A stretch of DNA of 64,000 nucleotides from Halobacteriovorax sp. (GCA_002716825.1 PBCC01000080.1:1-64000); one strand, 5' to 3'. Shown: positions 44,403 to 53,572, counted from the first letter of the stretch. Numbers and translations: made by a program. The notes: generated by a model not told the origin, from the letters alone.

Positions 44403-45172
44403 TGAAAGTTGTCATACTCGCTGGCGGATACGGAACAAGAATTTCAGAAGAAAGTGACTTCAAGCCAAAGCCGATGATTGATATCGGCGGCAAGCCAATT
44501 ATTTGGCATATTATGAAGCATTACAGTTCTTACGGCTTTAATGAATTTGTTCTTTTACTTGGTTATAAGAGCTACGTCATTAAAGAGTACTTCGCTAACT
44601 ACTACCTTCATAATAGCGATGTCACGATTGATACCGCCAAAAAGTCTATAGAAGTTCATAATAATTATTCTGAAAATTGGAAAATAACTCTGCTTGAAAC
44701 TGGACTTGATACTATGACTGGCGGCAGAGTAAAGCGAGCTAAAGATTATATTGGCAATGAGCCATTCTTCTTAACTTATGGTGATGGCGTCTCTGACGTT
44801 AACATCAAGGATCTCTTAAAGTTCCATAAAGAGCATGGAAAAAAATTGACCATGACAGCTATTCAGCCCGAAGGTAAATTTGGCGCACTTAAGATTGAAG
44901 ATACCAATAAAGTGTCATCATTTCTTGAGAAGCCAAAAGGCGACGGTGCATGGATTAATGGTGGCTTTTTCGTATGTGAGCCTTCAGTTATCGACACAAT
45001 TGAAGGGGATACTACTGTTTTCGAAAAACAACCTCTAGAATCTTTGGCCAAAAGTGGTGAGCTGTACTCTTACAAGCATCATGGTTTTTGGAAGTGCATG
45101 GATACCCTTAGAGATAAGAATCATCTTAATGAGATGTGGTCATCCGCAAGCGCGCCTTGGAAAACTTGGTAG
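44402..45172 (+). CDS. rfbF: Glucose-1-phosphate cytidylyltransferase
   Basis: Makes CDP-glucose from CTP and glucose-1-phosphate, the entry to CDP-deoxysugars. A 256-residue nucleotidyltransferase: VVILAGGYGTRISEES, FKPKPMIDIGGKPIIWHIM, LTYGDGVSDVNI (metal Asp), AIQPEGKFGAL, WINGGFFVCEPSV and HGFWKCMDTLRDKNHL. All are RfbF hallmarks. It is last in the operon begun by the ligase-like gene. Ten bases separate its stop from a convergent GT2 gene. Confidence 0.96.
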   Translation: MKVVILAGGYGTRISEESDFKPKPMIDIGGKPIIWHIMKHYSSYGFNEFVLLLGYKSYVIKEYFANYYLHNSDVTIDTAKKSIEVHNNYSENWKITLLETGLDTMTGGRVKRAKDYIGNEPFFLTYGDGVSDVNIKDLLKFHKEHGKKLTMTAIQPEGKFGALKIEDTNKVSSFLEKPKGDGAWINGGFFVCEPSVIDTIEGDTTVFEKQPLESLAKSGELYSYKHHGFWKCMDTLRDKNHLNEMWSSASAPWKTW

Positions 45173-45182
45173 ATTAAGTCTA

Positions 45183-46115
45183 TTAAAAGTTTAGTCTTTC
45201 TTCTTCGATAACTAATGGCTCTTTTGTAACTTTAGTTAAAATAAGGCCAATGTATTCACCAATTATTCCGATTGAGAATAATTGAATAGATGATAGAAAG
45301 AAGACCCCAATGATTAGGGGTGCTAAGCCTAGCTGAAATGAATCCCAGAAAATTAGCTTATAAATGAGATAAATGACTGAAACAGAAAGTGAGATCGCAG
45401 CCAAGAGGAAGCCCGAAATTGTGAAAACTCTCAGTGGCACTTTCGAGTGAGAGCAAATTCCAAGCATGGCCATATCGTAAAGTGAGTAGAAGTTATTACT
45501 TGTGATTCCGCGCTTTCTCTTTGGTTGGACATAAAATACCTGATCGTGTTTGAAGCCTACTTTGAAAATTTGGCCTCTCAGGTAGGGATAGGGGTCATCA
45601 AAAAGCTTTAGCATTTCAATGACTTTCTTGTCGTAGAGACCAAACCCCGTAAAATTCTTAACAAGCTTGGTCTCGGATATCTTATTAATCAGGTTATAGT
45701 ACAGTCCGCGGATGGCAAACATAATCGCCGACTCTTCACTTTCTTTTTTGACTGTGACAACAATACTGTTTCCATCTTCCCATTTCCTTATAAGTTCAGG
45801 AAGAAGCTCCGGTGGGTCTTGCAGATCAGAGACTAGGAGGATGATTGCATCTCCGCTTGCTTGGAATAGTGCATGTACGGGGGAGCGAATATGCCCGAAG
45901 TTTCTACTATTAAGTATAACTTTCACATTAGAATCATTGGCAGCGAGACTCTTCAAAATTGATACCGAATTATCAGTTGAGCAATTGTCGATGAAAATGT
46001 GCTCGTACTTGTAATTCGTTAGGTTCTTCTCAAACTGATTTTTAACTTCTGTATACAAGGTCTCTAGGTTCTTCTCTTCGTTGTAACATGGAGAAACAAT
46101 ACTGATCTTATTCAT
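45183..46115 (-). CDS. GT2 polyprenyl-phosphate glycosyltransferase (GtrB/ArnC-like)
   Basis: A 310-residue dolichol-phosphate-mannose-synthase-like enzyme. The GT-A domain has ISIVSPCYNEEKNLETLY, IFIDNCSTDNS and the metal motif LLVSDLQDPPELLP. NFTGFGLYDKKVIEML is a family landmark. Two C-terminal transmembrane helices (around LLAAISLSVSVIYLIYKL and IIGVFFLSSIQLFSIGIIG) anchor it. Such enzymes load a sugar on undecaprenyl phosphate for a GT-C transferase; the gene at 48.0 kb may be that partner. It follows the transketolase pair by 3 bases on the same strand. Confidence 0.88.
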   Translation of the reverse strand: MNKISIVSPCYNEEKNLETLYTEVKNQFEKNLTNYKYEHIFIDNCSTDNSVSILKSLAANDSNVKVILNSRNFGHIRSPVHALFQASGDAIILLVSDLQDPPELLPELIRKWEDGNSIVVTVKKESEESAIMFAIRGLYYNLINKISETKLVKNFTGFGLYDKKVIEMLKLFDDPYPYLRGQIFKVGFKHDQVFYVQPKRKRGITSNNFYSLYDMAMLGICSHSKVPLRVFTISGFLLAAISLSVSVIYLIYKLIFWDSFQLGLAPLIIGVFFLSSIQLFSIGIIGEYIGLILTKVTKEPLVIEEERLNF

Positions 46116-46118
46116 AAA

Positions 46119-47024
46119 TTACACTAATCCCGCATTCTTGATTGCTTCTACGATTGATTCGGTATCGAGCTTATGAAACTTCATGGCGTATTCATAGCTA
46201 CCAACACCTTTGGTAAAATGTTCTTTGACACCAAACTTCATTAAACGAGTGTTAAGGCCTTCTTCGGCAATAAGATCGGATATTATTGAGCCCAGCCCAC
46301 CGTGAATGGAGTGTTCTTCAATTGAGATGACATTCTTGAAGTTTGATATACTGGCTAGAAATTCACTTCGGTCAAAATGACTAAGAAGAGGACAAGAAAA
46401 CAACGAAAGGTCGTATTCTTTGGCAATTTCTAGACCTGTGCTCACCATGGAACCAGTGGCAAAGATGGCGGTCGTGTTGGTTGATGAATGGATTGGAATA
46501 TTTGTCTTTAGTTTAGTTAGCGGTCCGTTATTGTGAACTGTTGGCTTATCGCACTTGCCAACTCTTATGTAGCAAGGGAAGTCAGTTGAATAAGCTTCTA
46601 TGAGCGAGAGTTTCATTTCAAACTTATCAGCTGGTGAGAAAATTTTGATTGGTAGAGTTCTAAGACAAGCTATATCTTCTGCGCACTGATGACTTGCGCC
46701 AAGAGTTGTGTAGATCATCCCTGCGCCATCACCAAGTATAATTACCGGTAATTTCTCGTAACAGATACTCATCTTTATAAACTCTAAAACACGCATAGGG
46801 ATAAAGCATGCTAAGCCATAGGCGACAACTTTTTTTCCTGTCTTGGCCATTCCAGCAGCAGCGCCTATCATTGCTTGCTCTGTAACACCTGTGTTGATGA
46901 ATTGATCGTCAGCTTCTTTTCTGATCTTATCGAAAAGTGCATAACCGTGATCACCAGACAGAACGTAAAAATCTTTATTCTCTAAGGCTTTTTCAACTAA
47001 GAAGTTCGAAATCATATCTCTCAT
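46119..47024 (-). CDS. Transketolase, C-terminal (PYR plus C-domain) subunit
   Basis: A 301-residue half-transketolase. It contains the pyrimidine-binding domain: DQFINTGVTEQAMIGAAAGMA carries the glutamate that activates thiamine, LGDGAGMIYTTLGASHQCAEDI follows, and the C-terminal domain includes IEEHSIHGGLGSIIS. It overlaps the N-terminal subunit by one base (TAATG), so both are made together. Split pairs like this are common in polysaccharide clusters, where two-carbon ketol transfer builds branched or unusual sugars; the acceptor here is not known. Confidence 0.88.
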   Translation of the reverse strand: MRDMISNFLVEKALENKDFYVLSGDHGYALFDKIRKEADDQFINTGVTEQAMIGAAAGMAKTGKKVVAYGLACFIPMRVLEFIKMSICYEKLPVIILGDGAGMIYTTLGASHQCAEDIACLRTLPIKIFSPADKFEMKLSLIEAYSTDFPCYIRVGKCDKPTVHNNGPLTKLKTNIPIHSSTNTTAIFATGSMVSTGLEIAKEYDLSLFSCPLLSHFDRSEFLASISNFKNVISIEEHSIHGGLGSIISDLIAEEGLNTRLMKFGVKEHFTKGVGSYEYAMKFHKLDTESIVEAIKNAGLV

Positions 47025-47821
47025 TACATTAACTCGCTTAGTGCTTTGTTATAAGTATCTTGATCTAGCCTTGTGTAATGCCAAATATTCTCATCTTCCA
47101 TGAAGGAGACTCCCTTACCTTTTATCGTTCGGGCAACAAGAGCCTTCGGTTTATTACTTTTACTGTTAATTAGAGAGGAGATGGAATTTTCAAGGTCATT
47201 TTGATTATGACCGTCGCACTCCTGTACTTCAAAGTTGAAAGCCTCGAATTTAGCCTTGAATGATTCCATATTTAAGACACTTTCACATCTTCCCATGGCT
47301 TGGAAGCTATTAGCGTCGATTATGAGGATGAAGTTTTTAAGTTGCCTATGGGAAGCGATCATTATCGACTCCCATGCACTTCCTTCGTTAAGCTCACCAT
47401 CACCAACGATACAAAAAGTTTTTGAGTCTAATCCATCAATCTTTTTCGACATTGCAATTCCTGTCGCAACAGTTATACCTTGTCCTAATGATCCACCAGA
47501 TACTTCAATACCTGGAACATGACTGTCGGCTAGACCTGTAAGACTAGAGCCATCTTTGAAATAATTATTAATATCATTATCAGTAAGTACGCCTAGCTCG
47601 AGTAAGTTTGCATAAACCGCCATGACGCCATGACCTTTACTGAGACATAGATAGTCTCTGTTTTTAGAGCGTCCTTTCAATTTCTCGATGTCGATAAACT
47701 TGGAGTAGAGAGTGTGTACAATCTCTACGATAGAAAAAGCGCAGCCAATATGAACAGAGTTGGCGTTATAAGCCATTTTAAGAATTGTCTTTCTAAGTGT
47801 TGCTGTTTCATCTATGAGCAT
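47024..47821 (-). CDS. Transketolase, N-terminal (TPP-binding) subunit
   Basis: A 265-residue half-transketolase with the thiamine-diphosphate domain. AYNANSVHIGCAFSIVEI is the active-site histidine region, LCLSKGHGVMAVYANL follows, and the metal/pyrophosphate motif is VGDGELNEGSAWESIMIAS, with GGSLGQGITVATGIAMS. It ends directly in the C-terminal subunit. It is the first gene of a three-gene minus-strand unit with the GtrB-like gene last, and is divergent from the membrane protein gene at 48.0 kb. Confidence 0.9.
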   Translation of the reverse strand: MLIDETATLRKTILKMAYNANSVHIGCAFSIVEIVHTLYSKFIDIEKLKGRSKNRDYLCLSKGHGVMAVYANLLELGVLTDNDINNYFKDGSSLTGLADSHVPGIEVSGGSLGQGITVATGIAMSKKIDGLDSKTFCIVGDGELNEGSAWESIMIASHRQLKNFILIIDANSFQAMGRCESVLNMESFKAKFEAFNFEVQECDGHNQNDLENSISSLINSKSNKPKALVARTIKGKGVSFMEDENIWHYTRLDQDTYNKALSELM

Positions 47822-48014
47822 GCGTAGTAATCCCTATTGATGACTATTATGTGAGCCAATTTTTATAACATATAATAGCGGCTTATAATTGTAGAGGGTT
47901 TTCGCGTCGCGCATGATCGCCAGGCCAGGATTTTTACAAGCCTTTTCGCCTATCGAGTTATACCTTTTTACAAATAATCAGACATTAAAGATGAATCTCA
48001 TATTTGAGGAACCC

Positions 48015-49691
48015 ATGGACTTATCATCCCTTCATATTGAATCTTTATTACTCGCTATAATCGGAGTCACTTTATACTTGATAGCCTTTTGGGGTTTTAG
48101 CAAGAAGGACTACTTCTTTGAAAGTATGATCGCTTTTTCGACCATTCTTTGCTTTATCTCAATCTTTATACCATTCAGCTTTATTGTCATTTTGATCAAT
48201 TGTATTTTTGCCTTTGGCGTAATTTTGAGCTTAAAGAAGATGAAGTCCTTAGACATTGGATCTAAGGTCAGTCACTTTAAAAACTATTTCAAAAGCGCCA
48301 GTCGGTTTGAAAAAATCTTAATATGCTTTTGTGGCATCCATATATTATCTGGTCTGGTTGGAACTACTGTTCTTGTAGGCGAGGGAGCTGTTATTGATGC
48401 AATGACATATCACCTTGGTGGGCCAAAAGAGTGGGCCTTGTTTTTAGAAGGTCCAAAACTAAACTTACTTAATCCAGAAACCCTTACAGCTAGCTATTAT
48501 GAGTATTTAGTATATCCGTTGTTCATATTGTTAAAGCCTGTCTATACACATTTGACTCCTCTGGAGACTACATCTTTTGAATTTCTTAATTACACTGTTT
48601 TGGTCTGGGGGCAAATCTTTAGTGGCTTCATTGGCTTAATATTCATTCCAAAGCTAGTTTTTGATTTATGCAAGAATAAGATGATGTATTTCTACCTCAT
48701 TTTGATTCTCATCTTGGGCTTAAAAGGAATGAATTGGGTTTGGATTACAGCGAAAAATGATGCCTTCCCTTTGTTTTGTACTTTGGTCGCAGCAAGATAC
48801 TTCTTAAGAAACTTTGAGAAAAGAAATGACGCCCAAGTTATTTTTTTGAGTTTCTTCTTCTTAGGTGTCGGTCTAGGTGCAAAAATGACGAACCTTTATC
48901 CGATGTTATTAATTCTTATCTATATGTTTGTTCAAAACATCAAGGTTATTAGAGTTAAATATAATTGCAATCATACAATAAAGCTCATATTGGTTGCCGC
49001 TGGCAGTGGCTTTATCGCTCTGTTACCATTTCTTCTTAGAAACTTTGTTGAAACATCGAATCCATTTTATCCGACATCGTCTGCTTTTTTTGAAAACAAA
49101 TACTTAACAGACTCAATAGAGGCAGTTCATAAGCTCTATTCTCATCCAACAACGTGGGAGATTGCATTTGAAAAACTAAAGAAGCTTTATCTTCACAGTC
49201 CCGGCTTTATATTAATTACGGTCGTAAGCCTGTACTTCAAAAGATGGAAGGAGCCATTAATATTTCTCCTCTCAATGGTATTGATCTCAAAAATAACAGG
49301 CGAAAGATTTTTGTGGCGACAGATTTCAATGATTATATTTTTCATCATTATTTGGGGTGAGTCATTGTTTAATATATTTATGCAAAATCGAGAGAAGCTC
49401 CCTAAGTATGCCGGCCACGTGATTGTTATTCTCATCTTAGGTCTTTCTCAGTTTAAACCTGAAAGATTTACCAAATATCCAACAAGGCATTACTTTGAAA
49501 CAATAAGTAGTGTTATGCCCTATAATTATCATGCATGGAGTGAACAATTGGAGGAAAACTTAGAGAATCGTGAGGATGAGGGTTATACTTCCAAGTTAAG
49601 CTCTTATCATTCAAGGTTTAGGCATATAAGCCCAACAGACGCTAGGGCTGAATTCATTAAGGATTTTTTTGACAGTAGAAAGGAGAAATAG
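48015..49691 (+). CDS. Multi-spanning membrane protein, possible GT-C glycosyltransferase
   Basis: A 558-residue protein with about eleven hydrophobic spans. An acidic loop after the second or third span, GEGAVIDAMTYHLGGPKEWA, resembles the extracytoplasmic Asp/His loop of GT-C enzymes of the PMT/ArnT type. It could use the polyprenyl-phosphate sugar made by the GtrB-like gene. Start uncertain: I prefer the ATG at 48015, with GAGGA 5 bases upstream and a membrane helix soon after. ATGs at 47991 and 47913 are in frame, and TATAAT sequences at 47871 and 47884 would suit the longer form. Confidence 0.62.
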   Translation: MDLSSLHIESLLLAIIGVTLYLIAFWGFSKKDYFFESMIAFSTILCFISIFIPFSFIVILINCIFAFGVILSLKKMKSLDIGSKVSHFKNYFKSASRFEKILICFCGIHILSGLVGTTVLVGEGAVIDAMTYHLGGPKEWALFLEGPKLNLLNPETLTASYYEYLVYPLFILLKPVYTHLTPLETTSFEFLNYTVLVWGQIFSGFIGLIFIPKLVFDLCKNKMMYFYLILILILGLKGMNWVWITAKNDAFPLFCTLVAARYFLRNFEKRNDAQVIFLSFFFLGVGLGAKMTNLYPMLLILIYMFVQNIKVIRVKYNCNHTIKLILVAAGSGFIALLPFLLRNFVETSNPFYPTSSAFFENKYLTDSIEAVHKLYSHPTTWEIAFEKLKKLYLHSPGFILITVVSLYFKRWKEPLIFLLSMVLISKITGERFLWRQISMIIFFIIIWGESLFNIFMQNREKLPKYAGHVIVILILGLSQFKPERFTKYPTRHYFETISSVMPYNYHAWSEQLEENLENREDEGYTSKLSSYHSRFRHISPTDARAEFIKDFFDSRKEK

Positions 49692-49694
49692 CCT

Positions 49695-51113
49695 TTATTT
49701 TATGGAGGGAAATTTTCTTTGTATGAAATAAAAAAATATTACCGAAAAAAGAGTAAAGCCAAGATACTTGGTGAAGGCAATTGGGGAAATCCCAAATTGA
49801 TAAAAGTCCAAGCTTAGAACTACAATAATAAACACGGATGCAGCCAAATGGTTTGGAAATAATTTGGATAAAGTGCGTTCGATAAAAATATAAAACATTG
49901 ACGTGGCTAATAGTCCAAAAAATATCAATAAGTAACTATTTGAATAATATAAAAATGCTATTGGACCAGGAACACTGGTCACCACAACCTTAGATGTATT
50001 CTGGATGACAGGATTCTTGCTCGAGATTGTTGTATAGAATGAGTTGCCATCATATAACTTCTCCGCAAGAGCTTCGTTAAGAAGTCTAAAGCCTTTTTCC
50101 GGATATGAGTTCACGGCCATGATGCCTTCAATTCCGATCCACCTCCCAAGGGCTAGGCTCTTTAGCGTTTTTAAGTTATCTGAATCCCTTGAAGTTTCTA
50201 TGATTGTATTTATTGAAACTTCCTGAGGGGGTTCAGTCGTTTGAGTTGTTTTCTCTTGAGCAAAGAAAAACTCTCTAGCCCCCGTAGATAGTGAAACATT
50301 TACGTAGGCAGTGGCTGCAAAGATAAAGGCTAGTACCGAAATATTCTTTAGTGCACTTTTTAAGCTCCATTTTGGCAGTTCGCGCACAACTAAGAAAAAT
50401 ATAACAAAGAAATAAATTAATATTCCCATTCTACTCAAAACACCGACAGATGCGGCTGTGATCATAAAGGCACCGAGAGTGATATAAGTCAGACTAAACT
50501 TTCGAAGACAATAGAATAAAAACAAGAACGGAAGTGCACGTGTCAGAAACAGAAAGAAAAGAACATTTCCCTTGAAGGGAAGTTGAATATCGGGCTTAAG
50601 AGCAAATAGGAGTATATTGTATTTCAGATTTATAACAGCAGTAAATATAGTTAAGCTCAAGAGTATTATTGCTGCAATTTTTGAAGTTTCAGAATGCTCT
50701 TCCTTGCAATAATTCTTAAGCGGCTCTATGTACTGATTGATAAGTAGTGCACAAAAGATACCTGCAATCCCAATAGATGAAACCCACAGTATATCGGCTT
50801 CTTCTGGACTTCCTAGTACGAACTTTCCAATGGGTTCGGGAAAGTTAGTGCCTGGAATGATTGCGTAGATAGAGTACTTAAACCAGCAGCCAAGAGAAAC
50901 TAAAAGTCCAAAGAGATAGAGGAACCTTGATCTACTTGGTTTAAACAACTCATTTGAACTGATTCCTAGTTGCAGTAGTACCAAAATTGTTAGTATGGCG
51001 TATGGAAATAACAAGTCGTTGTTAAGATAAGCAAGTGTAATAGCCCCAAGAACAGCTACGAACAAATAGTGAAGATAGGTAAATAGTCTTGGCAACGTAA
51101 CCGCTTTCATCAA
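49695..51113 (-). CDS. O-antigen polymerase-like (Wzy) membrane protein
   Basis: A 472-residue inner-membrane protein with about twelve hydrophobic spans, beginning TYLHYLFVAVLGAITLAYL. A long hydrophilic loop lies at about residues 275-380, including AREFFFAQEKTTQTTEPPQ and FRLLNEALAEKLYDGNSF, followed by IAFLYYSNSYLLIFFGLLA. Low sequence conservation but the topology and setting next to WbaP and before Wzx match Wzy or oligosaccharide repeat polymerases. It overlaps the WbaP gene end by 4 bases and is downstream of it. Confidence 0.68.
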   Translation of the reverse strand: MMKAVTLPRLFTYLHYLFVAVLGAITLAYLNNDLLFPYAILTILVLLQLGISSNELFKPSRSRFLYLFGLLVSLGCWFKYSIYAIIPGTNFPEPIGKFVLGSPEEADILWVSSIGIAGIFCALLINQYIEPLKNYCKEEHSETSKIAAIILLSLTIFTAVINLKYNILLFALKPDIQLPFKGNVLFFLFLTRALPFLFLFYCLRKFSLTYITLGAFMITAASVGVLSRMGILIYFFVIFFLVVRELPKWSLKSALKNISVLAFIFAATAYVNVSLSTGAREFFFAQEKTTQTTEPPQEVSINTIIETSRDSDNLKTLKSLALGRWIGIEGIMAVNSYPEKGFRLLNEALAEKLYDGNSFYTTISSKNPVIQNTSKVVVTSVPGPIAFLYYSNSYLLIFFGLLATSMFYIFIERTLSKLFPNHLAASVFIIVVLSLDFYQFGISPIAFTKYLGFTLFSVIFFYFIQRKFPSIK

Positions 51114-52507
51114 AAAGCATTCTTGCTGAAAAAGCCCTTGATAACTGTCAGGGCTATAATTTTCAGATCAAAGAGGAGTGACCAGTTTTGAATATAGTGA
51201 AGATCAAACTCGACTCTCTTTTCCATTTTCTCTAGGGTGTCGGTCTCTCCGCGAAGGCCATTCACCTGCGCCCAGCCGGTAATGCCGGGCTTAACTTTGT
51301 GGCGTTGCATATAGTTAGCCACTTTGTCTTTAAAGTCGTGATTCATGGCAAGTGCGTGAGGGCGAGGGCCAACCACAGACATTCTCCCTTGGAGTACATT
51401 AATAAATTGTGGTAGCTCGTCTAAACTTGAGGCTCTTAAAAACCTTCCAATTGGTGTGATTCTACTGTCATTCTTGGTTGCTTGGACAAACTCCGAAGTA
51501 TTTTCTGTAACCGACATACTACGAAATTTGTAAACTTTGATGGTCTTTCCGTTCCAGCCATGTCGCTCCTGTTTGTAAACGATAGGTCCTTTAGACGTAA
51601 GTTTAATCGCGAGAGCTATTAAAAGCATGATGGGTGATACTAAAACTAAAATAATTAGGGAGAGGACGATATCTTCAATTCTCTTGAGTGTGATGCCCGA
51701 TGCAGTAAGTGGTGTTCCGTTGATCTCAATCATGGGGATATTAGCGATCTCAGTAATTTTATGATTGAGAAGTCTGAAATTATAGATATCTGGAATATAG
51801 CGAACAATAGTTGTTAAGTGTCTTGTTTGAAATAGAATATCGAGTACTCGTTTTTCTGCACGAAGTGGAAGTGCAACCCATAATTCATGACAAGATTCTA
51901 GAACTTCTACAAGTCGATCTGGCGAATGAATCTCAATCTCACCAATTTTACTGCCATGGGTATTTGGTTCATCATCAAAAAAAGCAACTACATCAAACCC
52001 ACACTCATAATCTGATTTAATTTTTTTATGAATGTCGATGCCAACTTGGCCTGCACCAAAAATAGCGATGCGCTTTCTATTAATGCCCTTCTTACGTAAA
52101 TGGTTTAAAAATACATCAAGCGCCAGTCTATAACTTATGAAGTAAATAAAGCTAATTACCGACCAACCTAGAAACCAGATACGAGAGTAGGCTACCGAAG
52201 CTTTGATAAAGAATCCAAATATCACAAGCACGGCAAGTACGGATCCCCATGCATAGAGAATATTGATTGCTCTAGAGAATTTATTCTTACCGCGCCATGA
52301 GAGGTAGAGTCCAAAGTTTGGGAAGATTATAAGAATCAGAAGTGATGCGAATATAAGTGCTGTAGTGTAATAGTCTGGTAAAGAAAAGTTGTTATGATAA
52401 AAGCCGTAAGTAATATGACCTATCGCTAGTGCACCGAGAGCATCTAATCCTTTTGCCAAGATGTGTAGATGATCCGATAAGTTAAATTCAGACTGACTAT
52501 TTTTCAT
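51110..52507 (-). CDS. Undecaprenyl-phosphate sugar-phosphotransferase (WbaP/WcaJ-type)
   Basis: Starts repeat-unit synthesis on undecaprenyl phosphate. About 465 residues: four to five N-terminal hydrophobic helices, a CoA-binding-like Rossmann domain with AIFGAGQVGIDIHKK and AFFDDEPNTHGSK, a helix near residue 280, then the PGT domain with VYKQERHGWNGKTIKVYKF, SSLDELPQFINVLQGRMS, VVGPRPHA and KPGITGWAQVNGLRGE. It is a second initiator in the window, longer than the one at 37.4 kb. ATG 52507 preferred over an upstream TTG. Confidence 0.92.
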   Translation of the reverse strand: MKNSQSEFNLSDHLHILAKGLDALGALAIGHITYGFYHNNFSLPDYYTTALIFASLLILIIFPNFGLYLSWRGKNKFSRAINILYAWGSVLAVLVIFGFFIKASVAYSRIWFLGWSVISFIYFISYRLALDVFLNHLRKKGINRKRIAIFGAGQVGIDIHKKIKSDYECGFDVVAFFDDEPNTHGSKIGEIEIHSPDRLVEVLESCHELWVALPLRAEKRVLDILFQTRHLTTIVRYIPDIYNFRLLNHKITEIANIPMIEINGTPLTASGITLKRIEDIVLSLIILVLVSPIMLLIALAIKLTSKGPIVYKQERHGWNGKTIKVYKFRSMSVTENTSEFVQATKNDSRITPIGRFLRASSLDELPQFINVLQGRMSVVGPRPHALAMNHDFKDKVANYMQRHKVKPGITGWAQVNGLRGETDTLEKMEKRVEFDLHYIQNWSLLFDLKIIALTVIKGFFSKNAF

Positions 52508-52579
52508 GGTTTTTCTTTGTTCTAAACTGCGCAAATGATACTATGATTTGCTTGAAATTGTTAATAAATTGGAGCATTT

Positions 52580-53572
52580 GTGAAGGTTCTTTTTGTTGAT
52601 ATGCAGTATGATTATGGAGTGAAATCCAGAGGGATCAATGCAATCGGAATCATGGGTTTTAAGAAAGCATTCGAAAATCTTGGTCATGAAACAATTCCAT
52701 TTTATTACGACGAATATCTCGAGAATAACTCACAACAACTTCAAAGTGACTTGCTGCAAAAAGCTGATGAAGTACAACCAGATCTGATATTTTTCTGTCT
52801 CTTTAGAGATCAATTCAAGCCAGCTACTTTGGAAAAGCTGAATGCTAAGTACAAAACGATGAATTGGTTTGGTGATGACGCTTGGAGATTCGACAACTTT
52901 ACGAAGTTCTTTGCTCCACACTTCACCTATAGCGTAACCACTGACAAGTTCTCCTTAAAGAAATATAAAGCAATTGGTATCAATCAAGTTGTGCATGCTC
53001 AGTGGGCCGCAATTGATGATGATCGATCATTTGAAAAGAAGCCCTATAAATACGACGTATCTTTTATTGGCGGTGCTAACCCCTATCGCAAGTGGTTTGT
53101 AAAAAACCTCGAAAAGATGGGTGTGAAAATTCATTGTTTTGGTAATGGTTGGCCAAATGGCCCACTTAGTAATGATGAAATGATTGAACTATTTCAAACG
53201 AGTAAGATTAATCTCAATATATCCAATAGTGCCTGCTACGATATACGCTACCTGTTCGCGCATCCAAAAAACCTAGCTCACACTTTGGTATCTAAAAAAC
53301 AATCCAGTCAAACCAAAGCTCGAAACTTCGAAATTAATTATTACGGTGGATTTCAGTTAACTGACTATGTACCGGCTATAGAAGACTATTATGAAATTGG
53401 AAAAGAGATTGCTTGTTATACTTATCCGGAAGAAGCTTCTGTCCAAATCAAATACTTTCTTGAGCATGACAAGGAGAGAGAGAGTATTAGAGAACGAGGA
53501 GAGAGTAAGGCTAAGCAAGGATACACTTACACTGGTCAGATAAGAAAAGTGTTGAGTGAGTTTGGATTGTGA
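52580..53572 (+). CDS. CgeB-like glycosyltransferase family protein
   Basis: A 330-residue GT-B-like protein starting at a GTG. Recognisable parts are KPDLIFF-like QPDLIFFCLFRDQF, the aromatic MNWFGDDAWRFDNF, KKYKAIGINQVVHAQWAA, DVSFIGGANPYRKWFVKNL and the C-terminal FEINYYGGFQLTDYVPAIEDYY with an acidic pair. This layout is that of CgeB/SpsJ-type transferases. It is divergent from WbaP and overlaps the GT10 gene by 4 bases (GTGA). Donor and linkage unknown. Confidence 0.72.
   Translation: MKVLFVDMQYDYGVKSRGINAIGIMGFKKAFENLGHETIPFYYDEYLENNSQQLQSDLLQKADEVQPDLIFFCLFRDQFKPATLEKLNAKYKTMNWFGDDAWRFDNFTKFFAPHFTYSVTTDKFSLKKYKAIGINQVVHAQWAAIDDDRSFEKKPYKYDVSFIGGANPYRKWFVKNLEKMGVKIHCFGNGWPNGPLSNDEMIELFQTSKINLNISNSACYDIRYLFAHPKNLAHTLVSKKQSSQTKARNFEINYYGGFQLTDYVPAIEDYYEIGKEIACYTYPEEASVQIKYFLEHDKERESIRERGESKAKQGYTYTGQIRKVLSEFGL

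Noticed and set aside
47871-47889. Two TATAAT sequences as promoters of the membrane protein at 48.0 kb
   Set aside because: No convincing -35 element at 16-18 bases from either. Noted only as context for the uncertain start.
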